NCBI GenBank assembly: GCA_963662175.1 | Contig: OY759221.1 | Coordinates: forward strand, 37,632,045 to 37,696,044 | From: Aradus depressus | Lineage: Eukaryota; Arthropoda; Insecta; Hemiptera; Aradidae | Length of the DNA stretch: 64,000 nucleotides | Reading direction: 5' to 3' | In this document: positions 35,885-47,800 of the stretch, one piece after another | Position numbering within the stretch: the stretch's first letter is position 1 | How the letters are laid out: every line of letters starts with the position of its first letter | Program-made: the position numbers and the translations under genes | Notes under the pieces: model-generated | Database searches by the model: none | What the model saw: only the letters and a program-made list of their open reading frames with translations | Told to the model about the DNA's origin: nothing

Positions 35885-38800
35885 TTTTTTTTAAGTGTAA
35901 ATATACAGTCTGTAAGGTAGTTTGTCCTTGTGGTAGTCAGTGAAAGATGTCTACTAACCGTTTACAAAACAATTATTTGTGTTCTATTGTACAAATATTC
36001 CTGACCCATGACCTGACCTTTCTCAAGGGTGAACTTTCACCTCACAGCTTCCATTCCTTCTATTTACAAACATATAAATAATTATATTTTCACCAAAGGA
36101 TGTGGGATGCTGTGCTTCCGAATGGTTAATTTACGATGCTTACAAGGAAACTGAAAAGACTGAGTCACCAGGTACGTTCATTTTTTTGAAAATTCAATAC
36201 CTTTTCCAGGATATATTTTTTATTTTATTTGTCTTTCGTACCTCAGTTAGACAGTTAGATGGAGCCTATTCAAAAATATATAAATAAATCAGAGGGCTTA
36301 ACGTAATTATTTCAGTTCCTGATAAATAATTTACAGAAAACATACACATCAAAAATATTAATTTATACTTGTTACATTCATACACTCATGAATTAAATAT
36401 ATCAACCGATATCAAACTCATATGAGAAGAATATATATATTTATATTATTTCTTTTTTTAAAAAAAATAATATAAGATACATGAATACCATATTCCTAAT
36501 ACTATAGGTACTATATATAAATTAACAAATATCATTATAGTAAGTAGTATGTGACAAAAAAAATCAAAATGCTGCACAAAAGTAAATTACAATAGATATT
36601 ATAGGATATCGGTGGAGAATTTTTGCCAAAATAATAAAAATTAGAGCAAAAAGCAAAGCTTCTATGTAAAAAACACAACTTTTAAATTATAGTTTTTTTT
36701 TATCCTTTTTAAACAATAAGAAAACATTTTCTTAATATAAAGGTTTTAGTTGAATTTATCATTTTTTATTTATTTTATATATTGCTTTCAAGAAGTGGGG
36801 AAGGACATTTTATATATTGCTTTCAAGAAGTGGGGAAGGACATTTCGCAAGTTGATTCCTTTATGTGTTAATTTTAAGTTTATTAAATATCTTTCTTCAG
36901 CTTGTTCTTTGATTAATATTATTTGTAGTGCTTTCTTTTGGTAGCATATGAATTTATTTATTTACATATTCACAACGACAACATTTGTCACTAGTGATCG
37001 TGATGATGTGCTGTGGCAAGTGTGTCGCTGTACTGCTGAGGTACGTGACCGAAGAGGAGTCCAGGCTAGTCCTGGAGCAGGTCCCTCTGCCATGCCCGCT
37101 TAGACGTCTTGGTGGATTTGTGGGGAGAGTGTTCGTGGATAATTGGAGAATAAGTGGATTGGCGTGATGATGGAGTTTGTCGTGAAAATTTTGATATCGT
37201 GTCTTGATAACAGATGGTATAAATGGGATGTTTAGGTCATTATGTAATGTGAGGTTGGAAACGTAAAATGGGGCATTGGCAATGTGGCGTACTATGATGG
37301 ATTGTAATGACTGAAGGCGTTGTATGTTTGATTTTTTGGCTGATCCCCATATCTCGATTCCGTAAGTCCAGATGGGTTTTAGTATAGTGTTGTAAATGTG
37401 AAGTTTGTTTTCAAGCGATAATGTCGATCGTCGTCCGATGATTGATTTCAGTCGTCCAAATCGTCTTTTGAGGTCTGTGCGTTTCAGTCTGATATGAGTT
37501 GTCCAAGTTAAACGTCTGTCTAAATGAAGTCCTAGATATCGGACAGTGTCTGATGCAGGAATGGGCTGGTTGTTAATGTATACTGGTGGACAAGTGTTGT
37601 GTCTGAGAGTAAATGTGGTTTGCAGAGATTTGTCTCTATTAATTTTTAGTCTCCATTTGTTGGCCCAAGCATATGAATTAAATACCATAAATCTTAGAGA
37701 AGGACATACATGTGATAAGTAATAACAAGAATCGTAAAGAAATAAAATAAATAAATAATGAAAATTAACAATACTAAAATGAATACAAATTTTAATTATA
37801 TTTGAAATTATTATAAGTATTTTTCTTAATTCTTCTTTCATGACGATATTGGGGAAGTACTTCTTACGTCCAGTATTCAGGTCACATTTCGCAAAATATG
37901 AAGAAAAAAAAAAATAAATATTAATATGTTTAAAAAAATAAATGAATCATTACAAATAAGAGAAATGAGTAGATATCTCATGAAAAATGGTGATTTAAGT
38001 GATGAAAATAAACAAAAAGTAATTTCTTTAGTAATATTAGTTTTCCAAATAGCGACATATCAATAAACTATTTCGATATGTGAAGCAAAATATAAGCGTA
38101 AATTAACCGGGGCTCCAGGTTATAAATTGTATTTTGTCCGATAAGTTTCTTACAGATATATCGAAATAATTAACTCTGTGAGCTGTCATTTTAGGACTCA
38201 AACCCTATGAATAAACTTTGGAATTTAGTTGCATGAATATTTTAGATACTCCGCAACTAAGTTTGGGAAGGGACCCAAAACATACGTTTATAATGTTGCT
38301 ACGTAAGGCTCTTTGAGGATCTCTCCTTCGAAACTACTTAGTGAACCATGAAACATCAAAACTCTCACTTTAATATTTATTTAAACGTTTTAATTATTTA
38401 TAATATTTAAGTACTACCAATCCGGTAGATCTTGTCCATATCGGGTTCTTCTACTGCCAGTGTTTCACTTTTATTAATTTAACGTCATCTTTGCTTTCCG
38501 GTAATCCTCTGAATATTAAATTGAGGTGGGTGTAAGGGCCTATATGCCAAATTGGTGAACAGAGAGAAAAACTCGCTTTAAAGTTTTTCAAACTGCAACG
38601 TTATTTATATAATTCAAGTAAAACATTCAACTTTTAACCAATTTGATTCTTCTTGAGTGATATACTTATGAAAAAATATGTAACTTATTTAGTCTTCCAA
38701 ATAAATAAAAATAAATATTAAGGTGTGTAGTAGGCCTTTTTTGTAGAGAATGAAACATGAGATGTTAACCTCTTCTTTCCAGATAAGGGCTTATAAGATT

Positions 38801-41800
38801 TTCACGCGGTAGAAACATACTTTTCTCTCAAAAAACAACGAAGGCTAACTCATATGTCAATAAATTTAATATAAACTTTAGTTAAAAACTATATTTAATT
38901 AAAGCACAAGTAATAACGTAAAAAATGAAATTTAATTAAAGCACAAGTAATAACGTAAAAAATGAAATTTAATTAAAGCACAAGTAATAACGTAAAAAAT
39001 GAAATTTAATTAAAGCACAAGTAATAACGTAAAAAATGAAATTTAATTAAAGCACAAGTAATAACGTAAAAAATGAAATTTAATTAAAGCACAAGTAATA
39101 ACGTAAAAAATGAAATTTAATTAAAAAGAGAAAAACACATTTGATCTATCATACTATAGTTCATGATTTATATCCATGTTCATTCCGTACTCATCGATGT
39201 AATAAGTAGTGCATCGACGCAAAATTTAATATGAGGTTTCAGAAGTCACTATGTAAGTCAGATATATTTTTCATCTCAAACGGTCTATTGGTTTTGGAGG
39301 GAGAGCTCAAACTTAATTTCCTATATCCACTCACAGCGAACCAACCATTCATATAGCCTCCCACAGTCCAATGATGTTTAACATATCAACCCAGAATAGC
39401 GCTGGTAAGTAGCCACGAGGCTGTACATCGTTCAGGTACTTGTTAAAAACCCCTACCCTAGGTGAATAAATCTAGGTAGGCAACGTTTAGAACTCCCATA
39501 GTAGAGTCGGGCCCATTTCCACCAGAGTGACGAAAAAGCTCTCGGATAGTCATTAGAACTTATAGCTCTTTTGGCAAGCGTATCAACAATATCGTTGTTT
39601 TTTTTATTCCATAATGATCTGATCTAGGCTTTAATGACTTTACCATTCGATCTAAGTCGAAGCGAAACGAAACTTTCATTTCGAAGCCGCAGTATAGCGC
39701 TCAAGCTATTGGTAAGGATCAAAACCCTAGAATAACTTACTGATTGTAGAGGGCGCCGGTAGGTCAGTGGTATGCATGCTTGTCTTCTGTGCTCAAGATC
39801 GTGGGTTCGAAACTCGACCAAGGCTCTTAGTTTATTTTATCTGGGAGGTCAAATAAACTCAAGCACGCCGTCCTTCGTAAGGACGTTAAGCGATGGTCCC
39901 GAGCCTGTACGATGTCAGGTACTCGTTAAAGACACCTGCCCTAGGTGAATAAAAATTTAGGGTAGGCAAAATTTAGGACTACCATAGTAGATTTGGGCTC
40001 ATGTCCACCAGAGTGACGAAAGAGCGCTCTGGTAGTAGGCGATATGACCTCGTAGTTAAAGCCCGGGCATGAGTCATAAAACCTAACCTAACTTACTAAT
40101 TGTAGGTATTTCAAGGCTGTACATATCGAAGCAGAATATGAAAGTTTGATCGACATATCTTCATCAGAGAAAGAATCAGACATCCCCTCCAACTCCGCTG
40201 ATCATCTTAGATCCGTCTGTAAATATTGTAAAGAAGAAAGGAAACTAGGTTCGGAGAGACTAATCGAAGTAAGAGTAACGTTTTTTTCTCAGGGATCAAA
40301 TCAAAATTAGGAAGGGAGACAATTGATGGTTCAAAATGACAGATTCAAAATTGGACTGAAGGCAAAGCTAAATCAACCCCCCCCCCCCCCCCCCCTCCAA
40401 TTTTATTTGGGTCACTAGAAAGTAATTTTAAAAATCTCAAAAATAATAAACAATCTCTCCCTCTTTCTTGAATTATAGATAAATTTAATTAAAATTGGAG
40501 TATCTAAAGCTTTGATTCATATTAATTTGGGTTAGGTCCATATATTTATGGGGTCAGAGGCATGGATAACCCTTCTCCTATCTTCCTCACCAGCTAATCT
40601 ACCCTAATTAAATTTTAACCCAAATAATTTCTACCCAATTCCAATAATTTTCTGAATATCACCTAACCTCAATGTCTAATTATGGGTTCTTGAGCTACTG
40701 GAAAAATTTCAATTTTGTACATTCTATAGTTACATAAATCGCTATGTGAACTTATCGCCACATGGGACGAAAAATTAAAAAATAGTAGGTTTATTCGCTT
40801 TATTACTTTCGTATAGTATGAGAAAGGATTATAATCGTGCGATTTCGTTTTTTAACGTCTCTTCGTTTAAAAAATAAAGAAAAACGTATGTTTTGTAATA
40901 ATATTGTCTATTTCACAAAATATATATAAAATATGGGAGTATCTTTGATCTAACATCTTCAGCCATGACTTAAAAAGTACTAAGTGGAAGATATTTGTTA
41001 AGTCGTGGCTGAAGATGATAGCAATACCGAAAGTACTCCTGTATATTATATATATTTATGTTTTAAGTATAAAATGTTAAGTATCTTATAAGATACGGCT
41101 TATATTTCTTAACTTATCAAAAGTCTCTTCAAATAAAATTTTTAGTCAGAATCACTAGCAATATACTTAGGACTTTTGCACAAAAATAATGAGAGATATT
41201 TACAAGAACTCGGGCCTCCGTTATATCCTCCTCCATTCGTCTCGATCTAAAGCCTTTTTCTTAAATCTCCAGTATAATAGGGCTGCTAAACTGAGAAAGA
41301 CAACATATTCTGTTCAAAGGACCTTATTTTTTATTTTCGGCTTTATGTCATACATATAAGCAGCATATTGAAAAATGTGCTTAGGCCCTAATGTAGAGTG
41401 GTCTATATTTTCGATTTATTTCCACCGAAAATCTAATCAGACAAAAGTTAGCACATGTGAAATCATTATTCCAAAGTTAAAATTTATTTGATGCATTCTT
41501 TTTTGAGTGCACAAAGTTCCGTTGAAATTTGATCCAGGATTTTCGTAGAAAAAGAAAACAGGACATTCGCAGAAAAGAATTTGATAAACCAGCTGGTAGT
41601 GCAAAACCGAGTGAAACGTCACTTACAGAATTACGGGGCATTATTTGAAAATGGTGTTATTGTGACTGACGCCCGGAGTTTAACTACGAAGTCATATTGT
41701 TTACTACCAGAGCGATCGTCGGTGGACACGAGCCTGACTAACTCTGCCACTGGAGAAACACGCCGTGCACATAGCGATTCATGAAACTCAAGTTTCATCA

Positions 41801-44800
41801 GTTACTTGAAACCCGGTTTCATGCAACTTGTGAAAACTGTTTCTTGTGACTTCAGTTTCACGTTTCTAGACTTGTCATTTTCATTGAATAAAGAATTTGC
41901 ATGTTTGTCAGACGTTTTTCCCCAGATATGGCGAATGTTTTCATTTCCTTTCAAGTGAAGTTAGCGGAAGCGGTTGAAGAACATTCATGTCTGTACGATT
42001 TCCATCTGGAGGACTACAACAACAGGTACAAATTATTGTCCGTTTATTATCCGTTATATATGTGAACCAAGAAGCCTCTAACGGTGTAACCTACTGTTTT
42101 TCAGCCATATCGACCAAAGGTAAGGGGGAAATCAGGGGCGAGGTTTAACATAACTAACATACATACACACAGACAGACTACTACTATTTTCATACAGATC
42201 GGTTATGTTATAAATAATATATAAAATTCACTCTGGTGGACATGAGCCCAACTCTACTATGGGAGTCCTAAATTTTGCCTACGAACAAACGCACCATCTA
42301 CATCAGACGACATGACGAAACTGAAGAAAAACGGATGAAAAAACTAGTTTCTAGAAACATGTTTCATGAAACTAGTTTCTCCAGTGTGCACCGCGCCTTA
42401 CTCTGACATTGTACAAGCTAGAGACCATCGCTTAACGTCTCATCCGAAAGACGGCTCAAGATTTTTCCACCTCCCAGATAAGAGCTCGGCCAGGTTTGGA
42501 GCCTGTGATCTTGAGCTCAGTAAGCTAGCACTCTACCTCTAAGCTACCAGCACCATTCTTTAAAAATGGATATTTTCCACCATTATAAAAGAGCCTTATA
42601 CTCGGCTCCCACCGTTTGAAAGGTCATAGTCATAATTAATCAAAATATTATTATGCAGCATTATCCTCTCAATCAATGAAATATAATTATATATAAAAAC
42701 AAATAAATATACAACATTTTGCACTACCTGGATGATTTATCAATTTTTCCTTGTTAATCCCTGCCCGCGAGCTATAAATCTGTAACGAGGAGGGTTGGTA
42801 GGTAGGGAGCAGGCTCGGGTCAGTTATTAGGGGATAATCCAACTTTAATGAATATGTATGTAGCCAGAGCGAAGTGGAGGGGGAAGGGCTAGAGGCAACG
42901 TCCAGATTTTGCCTATCTCCAAGAACCAGGTGATTTAGCAACTTCCCTCCGGAGACTTAAGTCTTAAGGCCCTCCCCCACTTCTCCCTCTCTCACTCAAA
43001 CTTTGAGTAATGAGATTATGTTAAATGACTTAGGACCAGGGAGAAAATCAGCCTTCCCCCACCTTTCCAAGACTAATTTTATAAAATATGGACTCACTGT
43101 ATCTAATCAGAATGAAGTTCAGAAAAGGGAAGAATTTTTCATATCTTTAATGAAATATTTCTATATCTATAATTAAAATATTACCTTCATTTATAACAAT
43201 ACTAGCAGTAATACCCGGCGTTGCCCGGGGAACTTTGACTTTTCTCCCAATATCTCCTATAAGGCTATTCAGTTCCTCGACAGTACATTCATGATGTTAT
43301 AATTTTCAATTATTCATACGGAATAAGGCTTGTAGTCCTTCAACTGTAGTAACGCTAGCTTTGGAGCTAAAACTAATTTATTCAAAAAGATTTCTCATTA
43401 ATCGTTGCAATGGTTTTCGAGTTACAAAGATTGCGTCAGTGGATGCTGGGATGGACCAGGGGTTGATTAAAAAATAGACCTTAACCTTCCGGTAGATAAA
43501 ACTTATCTATTCAAAAAGATTCCTCATTAATCATTGCAGTGGTTTTTGAGTTACAAAGATTGCGTGGGTGGATGCTGGGATGGACCAGATGTTGAGGTAC
43601 TAATACGCCTATAACCCTCCACAGACGATGACGAACAAATTTAAAAAAAAAATTAATCAAATCCATCAAGCCGTTCGTGAGTTATAGCGGTACAACGCGC
43701 AGGCATTTTCAGCTTTATATATATGATTAAAATATTACCTTCATTTATAACAATATTAATATTATTATTTATTTTCGTTCAACAATAATTCGACAATAGT
43801 ATATGTCATACAATTGTATACATCGAAATAGCTTATACACTATATACATCAACGTCGAGGGCGCCGGTAGCTCAGAAGTAGTATGTTTGTCTACTGAACT
43901 CAAGATCGCGGGTTCAAAACCTGGCCGAAGCTCTTAGTTTTTTTTATCTGGGAGATAAAAAAAAAACTTGAGCACACCGTCCTTCGGATAGGACCTTAAG
44001 GGATGGTCCCGAGCCTGTACGCTCTGGTAGTTGGCGATATGAAGTCGTAGTTAAAGCTTTATATACATATATATATACTGTTATATAATATTATATTATT
44101 ATTATTGTTTGTTCTAGAACTGACTAGAAGTTCTACAAGTGATAACTTGATATAAAACATCTTTTTAGATAAATAGCAACATTAAACTAATCTTAAAAAC
44201 ATCAATATCACTACTTTTAAACACAAACGAAACACGAACGAAAAATGTTATTTGAATTAAAATAAACAGATGATAATATGACTAAACTGAATAAATCGAT
44301 CAGCAATGGTATTTTAACAATACCGATTCTTTTTTGAAAAAGGAAATTAAAATATAATATGTAAAAACAAAAATTCGTTAACTACCAATTTTCAAAGTAC
44401 CCCCAATTTACAACCTCAGGAGTGGCCAACCCAAATGATCTTGCGGGCCACTTTGGAAATGCATTATAATCCCGCGGGCCGCATATAAAATTATATATCC
44501 CCATATTAGATTTGGACCCACTACAAAAATTTTTTGGAGTGAAAATTTAAAACAGAATGAATTATTATTATTGTTTTGATTATTATTCATACATATAAAC
44601 ATAAATAATATATAAAGGATAATAATGAAATGGTCGAATAATATTTAATTAGTGAGATATTTGTTTCTCAACTGTTTCACTTAGCATTTGCAAGTCGATC
44701 TCAATGCGTTTAATTGCACATCGTAATTGATGTTGCAGGTTTTCGTCCGTTAAGTTCGAGCGTGATTTATGTTTGGTAAATTTAAATTCCGAAAGGAAAT

Positions 44801-47800
44801 TGATCTAAAGTGGAAGTTGATCTAAAGCGATCACAACTTTCTGTGCCAGATTTCTCAAATTAGAAAATTTGATGGATTTATTTGTTACAAAACACTACAC
44901 TAAAAACAAAAATATTGCACAAAAAAAAACATATTTTGTAAAATTGTGATAAATCCTCAAAAAACATTCAAGGCGGGCCGCGGGTTGGCCACTTCTGTAC
45001 GTACAACCTGTACAATGTACTGTGGGTACCTACTTTGGAAATTGATTGTTAAAGAATTTTTGTTTTTACATATTATATTTTAATTTTCATGTATTTTCTC
45101 AAGAAAGAATCGGGAGACATCTTGTTACTTGTGGTTGATGGGTTGTGGTGAGCTTCGGATTGTGTGATGTTCTTAGAGTCGTGGAGCTGCAGATATTTCT
45201 TCTATATTCTTTCTTCATAGCTCATATATACTCTATATCATTCCTGAGCGGGCATATCCTTTTTTTTCACCTCCTAAGTCTCTGCCATATAGAAATAAGA
45301 AAAATGCACAGATGCAAACGTATGGATCGACGTACACACGCAGGGATAGACAGTCCTGAACATTCGACAAGCCTTCTCGATAATTATTTAATTGTTTTAT
45401 TGCTTTTTATTTTACTATTTTTTAGGTGTATTATTAATGTATTAATAATTTGATTTAAAAAAAAGTTGTATTATGGTTGGATTGCTTATATTTGTATGTT
45501 GTGACGAGATTATGTAGTTGTAGTGTTTGTCCGCTTCTGCGATACCATCGTTGTTCAGGTAGAAGCGGTACAGTATGTTTGAATATTATTTCATGTTACA
45601 AAATACAACATACATGAAATGACCAACTGATAAGGAGAAATGATTCAATTTGTAACAATATGAAATTTTCTATTAATAAATTTGAGGAAATATACATAGG
45701 GTGTGTATTGTAATAAAAGTGCCACCCTTTTCATATATATTCTTTATAATAAATAATAAGTAATAATATATAAAATGGAAGTAAAATATATACCTATACT
45801 TTGAAAAAGGAAAATTAATGTATTTGGCAGAGATGTTTGTTGGGTCGGCCATATTGTGAGAGTGAGAGGTGGAAGATAGACGCTATGAACGGAAAGGTCC
45901 GAGTTTTGGCGTGGTTTGTTATTTGGCGTCCCTTGTCCCGTCCACGTCGTGGAAGTGATGTTGAAGTTATGAGTGTTGCTGATGTTCGTCCCATTATATG
46001 ATTCGCAAACTTTTATGTCGGGTACACCGGTAAAGAAGATTTAAGAAGAGCAGGAGAAGAAGCAACAAAAGGAGAGAAGAACTAGGAAGAGTCGAGAAAC
46101 CCATCCATACAACTTTATACACGCGGTCAACACGAGGTTTAGTTTATTGTATGTATTTTATTTTTAAATTATTTTGTGTAAATATATTCTTTTTATTACG
46201 ATTTTTTAGATTTTAGTAGTTTGTTTCCCATGCTCAACCCTAGTCAATAGTGATATAACAATTTAGTTTCTCAAAACTTTCTTAGCTGATCGAACTTTCG
46301 GCTTTGTTGGTTGTTTCCGGCATTTCTTCCAGAGGTGCCTTCTTATTTTTTTGGACAATATTTCGAGACACTTACACGTCCCTTCTTCTGGTCACTATGA
46401 ACCTTCGCCTTTGGTTTATAGAAATCCAATTTATATATTAAAATCGTTCTATTAGATAGGCGATCTGGCATCCCATTAATATTTTATTTTAGTAACAATC
46501 AGTTACACAGTTTGAGAAAATATCCGCATATTAGAAGTAAAGTAAAAAAATAATTTTTTAATAAAAACGCGAACAGTAGTAGTATTACATTGTCTTGAAA
46601 AAAAAATCCTTATGTCTTTGGTTGAGCTGTGTGGGGACTGTCTAGATTGGAATACCGTTCACATCTTGGGAGCTGTTTGAATTTCCCACCATCTCTAAGG
46701 TTGTTTGTTTTGGTTTGTGTAAACCATATCGAAGCAAATACACAACCGTCTCAAATATAAAAGTATATAGAAAGAAGATATGAACTGTGTCACGTTCCGG
46801 AAATACAAAACCGCTCTTGGTGGAGATGAACTAAGAAGAGAAAACAGGTGAGTAAAGTGGGGGAAGGATGCGTAATGGCCGCGCTACCCCCACCACCTCT
46901 CTCATTTCTTTTGGAATTATAATATATAGCAGTAATACCCGGCGTTGCCCGGGGAACTTTGACTTTTCTCCCAATATCTCCTATAAGGCTATTCAGTTCC
47001 TCGACAGTACATTCATGATGTTATAATTTTCAATTATTCATACGGAATAAGGCTTATAGTCCTTCAACTGTAGTAACGCTAGCTTTGGAGCTAAAACTAA
47101 TTTATTCAAAAAGATTCCTCATTAATCATTGCAGTGGTTTTTGAGTTACAAAGATTGCATGGGTGGATGCTGGGATGGACCAGATATTGAGGTACTAATA
47201 CGCCTATAACCTTCCACAGACGATGACGAACAAATTAAAAAAAAAATTAATCAAATCCATCAAGCCGTTCGTGAGTTATAGCGTTACAACGCACAGACAT
47301 TTTCAGCTTTATATATATGATATACATATATATATATTTGTATTTTAATCAGCGCATACTATTTCAAAATTTTCTTTTATTATTAAGATTTCAATTTGAG
47401 ACGAAATATTATTTTTAATGTTTTCCATATTTTAATACATAACTGTACGGGAGAAACCCCATGGGGGCTGAAGGATGGGTAGCGCTTGGGTTGTAAACTG
47501 GTTGAACTTCCATTTAGTATTTGTTAATTCGTGGGTGAACATGATAGCAATACCGAAAATACTCACATATTATATATGTTTGTGGAATAGACAATATTTT
47601 TTTAAAAAACATGTGTTTTTCTTTACTTCTGAAATTGACTAATAGACATCCTACATTAACACTACCGCTTCATTACAAACATTGTATATACTCTCTAAAT
47701 TATATATCCATATACAGATTAATTGAAGTATATATGACTAAACAATAATTAATTGTATAAATGGGAGGAGGGATGTAGAATTGAGGATGTACACAAATTG

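Noticed and set aside
38404..38530. Short minus-strand terminal exon (ending MDKIYRIGST)
   Set aside because: Weak acceptor, no partner exon, and stops in the adjoining frame.
38891..39124. CRISPR-like array
   Set aside because: Tandem units are contiguous without unique spacers, and the DNA is eukaryotic.
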